DNA of 64,000 bases, taken from Stichopus chloronotus (taxonomy: Eukaryota > Echinodermata > Holothuroidea > Aspidochirotida > Stichopodidae). Numbering within the stretch: position 1 is the stretch's first letter; every line of letters starts with the position of its first letter. This document shows positions 26,301 through 40,450 of this stretch, piece by piece. The stretch is from assembly GCA_021234535.1 (NCBI GenBank), contig SFZH01000008.1, forward strand, positions 22,655,091-22,719,090, given 5' to 3'. A model generated the notes under the pieces. It saw nothing but the letters and a program-made list of their open reading frames with translations. It was not told the DNA's origin and did not search any database. Made by a program: the position numbers and the translations under genes.

Positions 26301-29300
26301 TCACATTCTACCATGTATTTCATTAGCTACACATACAAATTTACACATAGAAATTGGGTGTAGGATCACACATGTTTGTAACTAGGTCTTGTCAACTCTC
26401 TTACATCTTATTCCAAAATACCTTACATACAGTGCCGTACGTGCACTTCGAAGACCGACGTTACACTGAAGCAAGTAACCATAGTATAGTATCAGAAGTA
26501 ATATTAAGATGTAGGCCTGTCTAGGCTAGGCCTATTTTCGCAAAGGTGTGACCATGGAGCTCCATGAGTGTTGATAGCCTGCTGCAACATAATGGCCTAG
26601 CCTAATGACCCTTCACAAAAAGTGACTCAACTGATTTCTTACACAATGGTCTTTTAAAAACAAATTCACAGGCCACTAAATTGCTTTCATCCCACCATCC
26701 AATATTGTGTCAGTCAATAGCAATACACGTACTGTACGTAACAAAGTTACCAACGAACTCATCCATCCTGTACATGCACCCACATACAGTACTCATTTCA
26801 GATAATTGTGATGTTGTGTACTTGTGTTATATGCATGCATGCTATAGGTATACCACAAGTTAGTATTGAATTGATTGAGCAAGGTATGAATGCGTTAAGT
26901 TTACACATTGGCCTTTATTCATTCAATGCTGAAAAAATCTGTAGAGCGTGTGCCTGACTGGGAGATTTCAGAACAAGTATGGAAAGTACTACTATGTATT
27001 AATCTGCTAGATGTGTACAGGCCCTGATCGCTTTCTACGTGCTGTGATTGATTGTACAAGTTCATATGGCATTGTACACATCTTTGCAAAGAAAGGCACA
27101 GTTGTATATGAGCAATACAGTACTTGTAGCTGGTAGTGTTTTCACTGATTCCTAAAAATCGGAATCAAGTAATTTTTTTCTCCTACCCATTGGGTACCTG
27201 AGTACCCGACCAAATTGTCGACTATTATTAACAGTGATTATTTCCACTGTACCGTGCATCACATTTTTACCCTACATACAATCGCCCACACCTCATGAAT
27301 AGGGCTACCTATTTTCCTTGAGTAAAGGAAGAAAATTCCATTTCGAGCTATTTGCATATAGTAGGTGAAATTTGGCAATCTGACACAGTGTGTTCAATCA
27401 GTGGTTGTTGTTTTTAACTTTCTGCAGGAATCGGGTAGTATTTTTTGATTCGGGGCGTGTAATAAAATGTGTGTATCCGGGTACCTGTGAAAACACTAGT
27501 AAGTGGATACTTAGAGTACATGTGACATAAAAAGCATTGACCAAATTAATTACTACAAACATCGTAAATAATCTTACTGTACATGGTAAACTGAAGCTGG
27601 TAATAACCTCTTTCTATTCTGTTTGATTATTGCATTGAAGAAAAACCAAAATGTCAGAAAAATAGAAGGTACTGTAATTGTATAATACTGAGGGTAATTG
27701 TTGAAAGTTATATTGAAATATGATAATATCAGTTAAAATCAATGAGAAATATTTTTTTCACAATTTCAGTGGCACTTACATCCCTCCAGCCTCTCAGGCA
27801 TACAACTATAGGGCCTTCATTATGACAACTTATAGTATGTAACATGTGTGGGGAAAAAAACCAATTGTAATCAAAGTATAAATACAGCGCCTGTTCTGTT
27901 TATACCACTTAGCCTTTGTTTTAATACTATTACACGTTAGTTGAAAAAAACCACAATTTCCATAAAAGTCCATCAAACATTGACCATTTTATAAACAAAT
28001 TTCTGTTTTACAATTGCATCATGAATAATTATAAGCCAGATTTATAATGTGATTTCAAGGGAGGTACCCATACTGTACAGTATATGCAGTATGCCTTACA
28101 GTATGTTATTACCATGTGCAGTATGCCTTACAGTATGTTATTACTATGTGCAGTATGCCTTACAGTATGTTATTACTATGTGCAGTATGCCTTACAGTAT
28201 GTTGTTATACCTTTGAGAGTTTTATATGCCCCCTGGAGTTTCATTTCAATGGAAGCATTTTCTATGACTTACCAACATGCAGAAATTAAGTAATTAAGAG
28301 GTCTATATAGGCGTAATAAAAGAAATACTGACACTGTGAACACTCCCAATTATTGATATTGGATTTTCACCCAACTTTAAAAGTACCTTTCTAAAATATT
28401 AGTTAACACTGTAGGTTAAAGGATTGTCATTTAGGGTTTCTCTCTGCATTTTCTAAATGAAGCCAGAGGCCAGACCTTCTCAAGATGCACATCACTTGGT
28501 CTTTAAGCAGTGTTTCCATGGGGGGTTTCCCTTCTCAGAAGCAATTTGGGTGTAGATCCCTTTAAATCCCCCTCCCCCCATTCTCATCACTGAAAACTTC
28601 TTCCAGCTCAATGAGTTAGTTGCATTTTCATAATGAGATTGTTACTGTAATGTCAGTAGCACATGTCCCTTGTTTTAGCAAACATGGATGCACAGATGCC
28701 TTACAGTGTACGTGACCCACAGGGAACATGACATTTCAATGAATTGTCGTAGCCTTACCCATACACTATGATGCGATTTTTGGCAGTACTGATTTTAAAT
28801 TATGCAGAAAAAATTGCTAGTAAAATGCTGTTTGTGGGATTGCTTTTCAGCTCATCAAAAGTTAGTGGCCTTAAATTCCCCCTGTCCACCCTTCTCATTT
28901 TGGTTTTGATGATATGCGTACCCTCTGTAACCACGCAGGCGTGTATAATTGTGTGTCTGTGATAATTACATTACAGTACTGTACCTTGTAAAAATGTCAA
29001 CATGATATGTCAAGAGGGGAAGCTTGGACAGATAAGATGTAGGTGCACAACATTGAGTACAAGAACTCTGTTGTTTTGGTGCATGTCGAAAGCAGTGTTG
29101 TCTTCTATTGTTTTCATGAGAAATCTCAATTGAGGTCAACAGGGGTCAAAATGTGAAAATATAAAGGCAATATCTCAAAGAGAGAAGCTTGGACAAATGC
29201 AAGTGTACCACATAAGGGACAAGATCCTATTAATTTTGGTGGAGGTGAAAGGTCATTTGAGGTCAACAGGTAAAATTGTTCATAATTAATGCAAAGGAAA

Positions 29301-32300
29301 GTGCCAGTTTAAGTGGTCTCAGTTCTGGCCCAAGACATTGTCAACTACTGTAGTCGGCATTTCTGTGCAACTGGTTCTGTAGTTCTGTTGCAACTATAAC
29401 AACCAAATTGAGGAAATATAAACTTGCCAAGAATAAACACAAGGTTACACCTTACAATTAGTTTACCTAACCAGTGATGGATGGTATCAATATCCCTTCG
29501 CTTCAAAGCACAAGTCAAGAGGGTTCATCTGTAGACTGTATCCTGTTCAAGACCTGTATTAACTTAGTGTAGGTTTACTCCTACAGTACAGTAGTTGGTT
29601 ATCCCAGCTTCCATGCGCTAGATTACAGATCTCTATGTAGAATTTTAGATTATTACAACCTTTTGTCATATTGATTTATACATTGATTAGTTATATTGTT
29701 TGTCTTTTAAGAATCTAATTTCAAATTTTAAAGTCAGATTTAATTCAATTCTGAAGGATATGGATGTGGATGGATATGGAAGTTTGGCATGTGTGATACA
29801 ATTCTGTACTGTATTACGGTAACGACAGATGTAAAAACACGTAAAAAAAAAAGTTCCAATGACATAAAAAACTTGCTGATGGTGGTGGTTGAGGGGGTAA
29901 GCTGCCAGTTGTAATATTGGATTTTGTTTATTTTCTTCATTTTCAGAGTTGTAATGACTCAAGTCATTGACCTGGACTGGAGTTGACTTGAGTTGCCTTT
30001 CTTAATGACTCAACTTGCACCCGAATCATTACATCAATGACTAGACTTGGACTCCAGTCTCACTGTTGTCTTTTTGCTATTCGTTGTTTGCAAATTCAAC
30101 CATTGTAACTCTTCAGTCAAACTACGAACCTGACACTTATACATTGTAAGCACTGCACAAAGCAGAACTGTGACAAAACCTGTGCATGTGACATGAAAAA
30201 CACATTTTGGAGTTCTGATCAATTTCAAAAATACAGTAGTCACAATTTTGATGAAAATCCATCAAACATTGGCCACTTTTCAAATTTCACTCTTTTAAAA
30301 TTGCATCATGAATAAACATAAGCCAAAGAAGCAAATTTGTGACGTTGAGGGAAGTCTAACCTGATACAGTATGCCTCATGTTATCCTTTGCATACTTAAC
30401 TTTTATTTCAAGGACAACTGAGAATTTCACATTCCCTGAGGGTTTTATTTTGGAAGCAGCCTTCTTTATATTGATATCACTTACCAATGTGAAACCCAGT
30501 AATTAAGAGATAAAATGTAAAGGCCTAACAAAAGAAATACTGGCACTGTGCAACCCCCTACATCACCTGTTTTGCATTTTCCTCAAACTTTGAAGAGCTG
30601 TATCTCAAAAACGGTAAAAGACAGAAATACAATCCTAATGGATTATCACTCAGGAAGTCACTCTGCAAATTCTGAATGAAGCTAACTCTTTTCTAGATGC
30701 ATAGCACTTGGTCTTTAACTTATGTGTAGTAAGCAGAGAAGGTACTGTACTCTAATCTGTTGGTACCATACTGTACATATTAGAAGTACTGTATTCTGGT
30801 GATTGTACCAGAGCCAGATTATACCAGAGCTATCTAGAGCAAATGGTTTCTTGCACTTGATATTAGTACAGTATCTGATGATGTGTGAATAATTCAAGAG
30901 AAAAAGAAGAATATGAAAAGGTAGACCAGGGCATAATTTATGTATGCTAAGAGAAAGTTTGCTTTCCAATACACTGGTGGTATAATATTTAACTGATTTG
31001 TCTGTTTTAAACAAACAACATCTTAGCAACTACTGCACTCACAGTACTTAACCCATCTCAAACCAGTGGGGTCTTTACTGTGCAAGGAAGGTTCCCAGGT
31101 AACATTCCAACATTGCGGACCCATATCGATGAACATGTGGGGCCCATATGTCTTTGCACAGATCTGAGATTCGCCCATGATATGGGTCAGCCCAGGTAAT
31201 CCACAGGACCCATATTGGTAGCTCTGGGGTCCACGTGGGCAATTGTTCAATATTGGCACCATAAATATCCCTTATGGGTCATATAGTTATCTGGGCTGGT
31301 CCATGTGCGCCCCTCATAGATCTTGCATGCAAAATATTATGGACCCCATATTATGGATTCACCTATACTGTATGCTACCCATGTTGGAATCCAGATATTG
31401 CCATTATAATGTTAATGCATGCTTGTATTGGTACAATGGGCCCATTACAATGGGTTACCGACTCCTTTTTCTTACTTGAAATTTACATGATCAATGATAA
31501 CTACTGACTCAGAATGACTTGTCCAATTAATTTTTACTTGACTTGACTCGAAAGGAGCACTAATTCGACTTGACTGGACAACTAGCGCTGACTCGATAAT
31601 GTGGATGACTCAAATTGACTTGTGACTCCAGCTCAAGTTGACATGTTACAATTCTGTTTGACTGTTGGATATTTCTGAGGAGCTTACCGTACCTTCTCTC
31701 ATAAGTGGTAATCTGTCCAGCACATACAGTACAGGATGTCTGGTTCCCATGTATCCTCAGTACTAAATTAAATACCAATGAAGAAGAAGTAGTGGCTAGT
31801 TGGAAATACAGTGACTGTTTGAAGTACTAACATACTGTAACAACTGTAACTGTTAAGTAGATCTGGCAGAGAAAACATGCAGTAATTAAGTTAATGGTTT
31901 TCATAAGGAAACAGTACCGTATGACATACAGTACAGTAGACCATATGACAGCATTACATAGGTAATAGTGGCCAAACCATAGATTGGAATCCTGGACAAG
32001 CAGTATTAGTGATGAAAGTATGGAATGGAATATGCACTGGTAGGTGGCCAAACCATACAATAAATTTAATGCATACAGTAATAGTCGCCAAACCTTACAT
32101 TGAAATGAATTTACAGTACAGCATTTACTCCCATCGATAGTAGTACAGTGCATATACAGTATTGACCAAACTTCTGTACAGTGTAGAGTGCATAATTATT
32201 TACTAAAGGTATATGTGCAGTGCATTATGTGTATTTAATATCCACGTGTTCTCCAAGCCATTGTTAAACCACTTGAGAGCTCTTCATACTGCAGATTACT

Positions 32301-35300
32301 TTATGTACCGCTATTAAATGTTTTTTAATCCTTGAATGTTGTCTTTCAGTTAAAAAGAAGTTTTCTGTGTTTGAAGATGGAGCATATGCTCATCAAGTTC
32401 AGGAGGAATTGAGTAAGTTCTTTTCATGAATGTAACTTTGTGAACACTTGAGAATTGTAATATTCAGATATACATATATATCATCAGTGATTGTTGATAA
32501 AATGCCTGTGTGTCTACTCAAGTTTTATAATATTGTAAATTCCTCAATGCTGTGGGTGAAGATAGATGTTCAGTGTGTTGCTGTTGGTGAATGTTGCTGT
32601 AATATTACATACAGTACATGCTGTACATTTCTTTAGGGTTACTGAACAATCCTATATGCTCTACTGTATATACAGTAAAAGGTTGAAACACAGTAGGAAA
32701 CATTCCTGTATCTATTGTACATTACGTTAAATATCTACAAGTGGCTTTGTATTGACCTCTGTAGAGTTTTCAGATATCACATACAGTACTTAATGATGTG
32801 CAGTATTAATGTCCATACATTTTTTTAATATAGCTCTGTGGCAAACTGGCAATACCATGTTACTTTAAAATAATTACATTCCTTCTTCTTCTTTGCATAT
32901 GTATGCATTGGTGTACAGAGTACAGTATATTAAAAATGTCACAAGGAGAGTGAAAACCATATTGAGGTATTGAAAGTCATGATTGTACAAATTGTACAAG
33001 CTACTTTAGAAGAACATCTTTGTGTGGTTTCACTAAATGAAAAGTGGTGGGAGAAAGACCCTTAAAGAGAACTAAAGAGTCTGCTCTTGAACAGAGGCAG
33101 TACTACCAATGTGAGATATACTTTTACATTTCACAGATGTTGAGCATTACCAAGGTAACATTAGTCGTAGGAGGACAGTTCGGTCTGATTTGGTTGTCGC
33201 TAAAAGTCAAGCTGAGACTGAGGCCTTGGAAGCATTCAGAGAGGAACATGAAATAGCGGAAAGAAATCGAAAAATGTAAGTAAATTACATCCAATAACTT
33301 GGAAAATAATAGTTACTGCAATATCTGTGTAACGTAGAGGTATGGAGCTGGGTTGGGCTTGTAGAAACCTGTTTTGACATGGACAGTAGCAAAACATGGT
33401 AGAATTCAGTGACAAGAAGGTCAAAGGACTTTGTGATTCCTTTGCCAATATTTTATGAAGAACACCGTACAACATGTACATACCAATTTCGAAATTCAAA
33501 CACCTAATTATCATTCTGGAGTGTGTACTAAGCAGTTTTATATGTTTTCTGACCTCTGGTGACCTCAAATGAAATTTGACCTCCAAAATCAAAGGGAATC
33601 ATCTACTCACTATGACCAACCAACACACTAAGTATGAAATTAATTAAGAGCACTCTTCTTAAGATAACAAGTTTACTATATTTTCACAGTTTGAGATCTG
33701 ATGACCTCAAGTGAACTTCACCCACAACAGTAGGGATCATCTACTTACTAAGACCAACCCACACTAAGTATGAAATTAGTCAAGAGCATGCTTCTTGCGA
33801 TACGGTGTTTACAAGGTTTCTACAGTTTGACTTCTGATGACCTCAAATGACCTTTGACCATCACCAAAAACAATAGGGATCATCTACTCATCATGAGCAA
33901 CCCACACATTAAGTATTACATTAGTCACGATTACCCTCTTGGAGATATTGTTTTTGCAAGGTTTTCACATTTTGACCTCTGGTGACCTCAAATGATCTGT
34001 GACCTCTATGAAAAATAGTATTGATCATGTGCTTAATATGATCAACTCACACAAGAAGTACGACATTAGTCACAGCTAAAATTCTCGAGATATAGCGTTT
34101 AGATAGTGTTTGTAAAGGTTTCACAATTTTGACCTCTTGTTACCTCATATGACATTTGACCTCCACCAAAAACAATTAAGATCATCTACTCAATATGACC
34201 TACCCGCACACGAAGTATGAGAATTGTCAAGGATACCCTTCTTGAGATATTGTATTTACAAGCAAGGTGTCACATACACACACACATACACACATACAAT
34301 CACCATCACATTGATTCTTGCATTTTATTTAAAATTGCATCGTAGTAACACAGAAGAAAATTGTGCTGTGCCAGGCTTTTTTTCCTTCAAGATCCATCTG
34401 TCTTGATATAACTGAATATGAATTTAGTTAATCCAAAGAAGACAGTACTATTTCAAACTCATCATTGGTGTTTAGTTTATTCTATTTTCTACTTTGATAG
34501 AGAGGAGAGAGACAAAGAGGCTGCAAAAGAGATGTACCAAAAAATGATGAAGGAAGAAGAAGAAAAAGAAAAACAAGAGCAAGAAAGAGATAAGGTGAGA
34601 AGAACTAAAAAGATTTGAAAAACAATGGGAAAAAATAAGAGACCAAGTAAAACAGACTTTTTGAAGTGAGACGCATAGCACACAAACAGTGACAGAACAG
34701 ACTTACTATACACAGTAAAAGACATCTTGTGTAATAGACTTACTGTAGTGATAGTGACCATGCATGCTAGAGACATAATAAAGAGATCTGAAAATAGACT
34801 GCCTGACATAGTGAAAAAAATAAAAAGACTTATATTAGAATATACCTTATAAAAGAGACTTACCGTAGAATAAACCTAATAAAAGAGACTTAAGTAGTAG
34901 AATAGACCTAATAGAAATGACTTATAGTAGAGTAAACCTAATAAAAGAGAATGATAGCAGAAGAAACCTGATAAAATACTATAGTAGAATAGACCTAATA
35001 AAACAGACTTATAGTAGAATAGACCTAATAGAAAAGACTTATATTAGAAAAAACCTAGTGAAAGAGATTTAAAGTAGAACAGAACCAAGAAAAGAGACTT
35101 AAAATAGACAGAAATAAACAAATTGAAAGAGACCTATTAGCTAATGCAATAATAGTAGTAATAATAATAATATGTGTACTGTACAGTAGCAGAGTTATTG
35201 GTCAGAATAAGAAACTAATGGATGACACTTGTGAACTACAGTGCAGTAATTAAACAAGACATATCTGTAGGGAGGGTCAGTTACAAGAGACAAATGTTTA

Positions 35301-38300
35301 AAGGAGAGATATTTAATTGGACTATATGAGCCAGTAATGTCCATCTATAGAAAGTATTAGTGTCAGTTACAATAACAATGTATAAAATCCAAAATAATCT
35401 CTGAATGATTGCATTGGTCCTACATAGTAGAAGACTGTGACAGGGAATAAGAATCATGAGAAGAACAAGGATAAGAAGAATAAGAACAGTGAGTTCTTGG
35501 GGTAAGAATTTGATTGAATGGAACAGTAGATTAAGAAAGTACCCTATGAATATTAATGTTCCATATGATTAGTAATGTATCATATAATTATTAATGGAAA
35601 CAACATTAGAAGGATGACATAAAGAAAGATTATTCAGAAATGTAAAATGTTCCATAAATGAACATTACAACGAAGAAGCTAAAATGTAAGTAAAGAAGAA
35701 TGAAAGAAAGCAAGTGTTTTGATTACAAAAACAATGCAGCCAGCTAGCCAATCCAGGCAGCCACCCAGCCAGCCAGCCATCAACTCAGCCCAGCCACCCA
35801 GCCAGCCTTCCACTCAGCCACCCAGCCAGCCAGCCATCAACTCAGCCCAGCCACCCAGCCAGCCAGCCGTACTCAGCCTCACAGCCAGCCAGCCATCCAC
35901 TCAGCCTCACAGCCAGCCAGCCATCCACTCAGCCTCACAGCCAGCCAGCCATCCACTCAGCCTCACAGCCAGCCAGCCATCCACTCAGCCACCCAGTCAG
36001 CCATCCTCATCCAGCCACCCAGCCAGCCATCCACTCAGCCACCCAGCCAGCCAGCCTTACTCAGCCACCCAGCCAGCCATACTCAGCCAGCCACCCAGTC
36101 AGCCATCCACTCAGCCAGCCACCCAGCCAGCCATCCACTCATCCAGCTACCCAGCCAGCCATCCACTCAGCCACCCAGCCAGCCACCCAGTCAGCCACCC
36201 ACCCAGCCAGCCACCCAGCCAGCCATCCACTCAGCCAGCCATCCACTCAGCCACTCAGCCAGCCATCTACTCAGCCACTCAGCCAGCCATCTACTCAGCC
36301 ACCCAGCCAGCCAGATAGAGGTTGCCAGTAAGCATTAGCGGTGTATCGATATAGTATATATATAGTATATATATAGTGTAAACAGTTTGGTTAATTGAAC
36401 TAAAGATTACAAAGATTGACAGACAAAGGCAAACCAACATGTATGTATGTTGTTGGGAATCAATAGCATTGCTGTTCCAGTTAAAGTATATGAAGATGTT
36501 TCTATCAACAGATTTTAGGAAGTTTTTATTTTTCTGGTCTCCAGGAAATAGCAAGAGAGATGCAACAGAAAGAAAAGGAAGAATACATCCGTTTAAAGAA
36601 AAAGCAAATTGAAAGAGAAAAACTGATGGAATCAGAGAGGCTTGCCAAAAGTCTCACTCAAGAAGGTAAGATGCACAAACAAAATGGTAAACTCTTAAAA
36701 AATTATGGAGGAATACTAATGAATCACCCTAAAACGTAATGTTGCGATGTTTCGATATTGGTAAGCGACATAGTTTTGACTTTATATCATTTGTTAAATG
36801 ACCCAAATGATATCATCTGTACACTTGAGGAAAATAAATCAATAGTAATGTTTCTTAATTGGATCACTTTTAGGTACTACTTGTACTATTAAATAGTATT
36901 TGGAATCAAGAATGCACATACTACAATTAAATCAAGTTTTAATGAACTTGTGTGATTAATAAGAAAATATATCATGTCAGAAGGTCATACTGAGGCCGCA
37001 CAATGTATCTACTGTACACAATCCATTTACAATCCATTTGCAAATATCCTTTACAAATATTTATACTGTCCATGACATCATGGACAGTACCCAGGCATGC
37101 TTCTCATTTTCGAGAGGGAGTCCTTTCCTTCAATGTTTCTTGATCCTCGTTCACTGGTTTGCTCTTAAACTGAGCTTGTTGTGTTGAGCGGATCATGTAG
37201 ACGGGAATGAGACTTTTTTGTAAATTTTGTTTGGGATATGGCTAAATAAGACTGGTTTTTATTTTGGCAGTTTTGCATGTTATTGTATCGCAATTTAAGT
37301 TTGGAGTAAGTCAAACTCCCAAAGGTATACTGTAACCTGCAAGCGTGATAATAATTCCGACGGTGTATCACATACCTCTGTACATGGTCGCAGTCCCTCC
37401 TTCGCAGAGACAGTACTGATGCTTGCAATGTATACAATGCACTGACATCTGACAATACCATGATACTGAGCCTGTTTACAAGGAAACTATGGAAGCATAG
37501 ATGGGACATGCAAAAGAAAAAAGAATCACCTCAGCAAAATGACAATTTTTGTAGAATTGATATTTTGACGACTTAAATAAAGTCTTCAAAATGACAAAAA
37601 TCCAAACTTTGACAATTTAGTTAACTTTTCAAAACGTTTAATTTCTGAAAACTGTCATTTTGCCAAGATAGAACATCTCTTCAAAGTGACAAAACTCGAA
37701 AAATTGCCATTTTGCAGAGTCTGAACATCTCTTAAAAAAAGACAAAACTTGAAAAAATTGTCATTTTGCCAAGATAAAACAACTCATCAAAATAGCAAAA
37801 CTCAGAAAAATGTCATTTGTTTGACTTAAAACATCTTGCCAAAGTAACAAGATTCCGAAAATGTCATTTTGCCGAGTAAAAATATTTTGTCAAAATGGCC
37901 AGATTCAGCAAATTGTCATTTTGCCAAATTAGAATGTCAAAACTGGCGAGTCAAGGTCGATGATATCAACTGGAAAGGGTGAATACAGCTTGTAGTATAT
38001 ACCGGTTGAAAACATCGCATGCAGGCTACAATACTGCGTATCGATTATACCAACGTACAGTAAAGCAAACGTTATGGTTACAATTCCGACTCTCTGGACT
38101 AGTGGATCTTGTAATAATGACAAAAGTCTGAACTTTGTTATTTTGACAAGATGTTCTAACTCAACGAAATGGCAATTTTTCAAATTTTGTCTCTTTGGTG
38201 AGATGTTCATACTCGACAAAATGACAATATTTTTGAATTTTGCCATTTTAGCAAGATGTTCCAAGTCAACTAATGACAACTTTTTGAATTTTGCTATTTT

Positions 38301-40416
38301 GTGAGTTGTTTTATCTCGGCAAAATGACAGTTTTTTTATTTTTTTCACTTTGAGAAGATGTCCGAACTTGGCAAAATGGCAATTTTTCGAATTTTGCCAT
38401 TTTGACCAGATGTTGAGACTCAGCAAAATGGCAGTTTTGTGAATTTTGCCTGGTTGCCGAGATGTTGTCACTCGGTAAAATCACAAATTGACAAAATGAC
38501 AATTGTCAAAATGACAAATTTCAGATTTTTGTCATTTTTAGGAGTTTATTAAAGTTTTCAAAATGTCAATTTTGCTAAAATTGTCATTTTTATTAAAATT
38601 GTCATTTTGCCGAGATGGTTTTTGTTTTATGCATGTCCCTTCCATGCTTCTGTAGGAATTGCTAGAAGATTCCAAAATAATCTGGGGCAGGAGCAATCAT
38701 AGACAGTAGGTGGTTGCGATTTATTCCTAACCACATTTTCTAGTACAGGTGTGTTTTCTTTCCAACCTATGATATCGTTAGTCTCAATTTCAGTCTCTCA
38801 TTGTGACATTTTAGTAAGTGTAAAGAATCAGTCTCAGATTTGTGCACAATGTTTGTTTCAATCAGTCAATGCTGTTGGAACCATTCAATAGAGTGAAATA
38901 AATATCTGAAACAAGAACAATCTGAAACAGCAATAATGATCGATGTTTTCTGATCTTCATTAATAGCCGATAATCCTGAAGATGCCCTCGCTTCAATGAG
39001 AATCGCTGAGGAAAAGGAAAGAAGTAACTCTGGTAGTCTGAGAGTAGATATTGATAACAAAGTTCCGGATGTAACAGATGATGAGGTAAGAATTGAAATA
39101 TCTTTCTTTACCTCAGTGGCTGGTAGATATATATCTGTTTTCTGATGTTATCCAGTGTGGTATATCACCCATGTGTTGATATTCTTCTTGGACATACTTG
39201 ATGACTTTAATGAAGGAATGTATCTGTATATTTTGGTTGTGGCATATTGGATAAATACTGTGCATTAAAGAAATAGCATATTTTATGAAAAAATTCCAAA
39301 GAAGAATTTGCTCCTGTTCATCATGTTGAGAGATATTCTTGTCTGTTAGCCGTGTCAAGTTTGTTCTTAGTTTGCTTCTTCTCATGATTCTTAGTTTCAT
39401 CTCATGAGATTTTAAGATCAGAAGCTTTCATGATCCATAGTTAGTTCTACTTGTGATCCTTCATTAGTTTCTACTTGTGAACTGTAGTTAATATCTACTC
39501 ATGATCCTTTGTTACTTTTTACTTTTAATTCCTCTTCACTTTCTGTTCGTGATCCTAACCTGCTACTTTTTACTCATGACCCTTAATTTCTGTTTGTGAT
39601 CCTTAGTTTCTACTCATGATCCTTAATTTGTACTTGTGATCCTTAGTTTCTACTCATGATTCTTACTTTGTGTCTACTCATCGTTGTTTAATGTATCTTT
39701 GTTATTCATTGTGAAGAAGACAATATGTGGAAAGAATGGTCCTCTCCACAGCCCATACCCTTTAATTTTATGTCCTCTCATTTGAAGCAATTGGATATCC
39801 TCTTCTAAGAATAAGAGGTCAGTTTAGTCTTTAGAAGGTAAACTGTAACATTCTCTCAAGGGTCCACCAAACTCTTTTGACCAAGTCTTACAACGTGTGC
39901 CTGATATATCTTGCTGCCATCACAAAAGTTGCTATGCAGCCATTCATGGACAGCATGTCAACATTTGCTACTAAACCTTTTGTTTGTTTTATATTATTAC
40001 GACTTGATTCTGTTTTTGTTTAGTTGATAGCCAAACAACTGCAAGAACATGAGAAAGATAAATATCTCTTGGCCAAGAAAAAGCACAAAGAAAATAAGAC
40101 CATTAAAGAATCAGAACGGCTGGCAATGAGACTACAACAAGAAGAAAAACTCAAAGCAGAGAGGCAAAGAGGTATATTAGACACTAATATGAGAGAAGTT
40201 ACTGAGAGAAGTGTCACTAATGTACAAACATGAAAAATAACCAGGATGTGATGTAATAGTGATGTCGGATGTGGGTAGGATCAGTAGCGTGCTTTCTATG
40301 TACAACATGCAATAGTTAAAACATCTAATTATTGCTACATGGGTATATGGGTGTTACTATAGATGGATGTGCATGTTAGTGTGCATAGGTTGACATCGTG
40401 GGTGCAATGTCATGGT

Positions 40417-40450
<34 letters not shown>

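Larger units (their letters stand above)
23391..32349 (+). other. CCDC50-like intron 1 (9 kb)
   Basis: This intron runs from G|GTAAGT to TTGTCTTTCAG|. It contains two copies of a dispersed repeat (27955-28510 and 30235-30720), an inverted relative of the GACCTC repeat (28985-29290) and a 32-bp minisatellite. Many AGGCCTA words cluster near 23400-23830. I see no exon. Long open frames here lack any family feature. Confidence 0.7.

Noticed and set aside
35719..36318. 199-codon plus-strand frame of Pro/Ser/Gln repeats
   Set aside because: It is wholly produced by the CAGC/CATC simple array inside an intron, with no flanking coding sequence or splice support.
37929..38471. 180-codon minus-strand frame rich in Lys, Asn and His
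   Set aside because: It comes from the tandem units of the foldback-like element and has no family signature.
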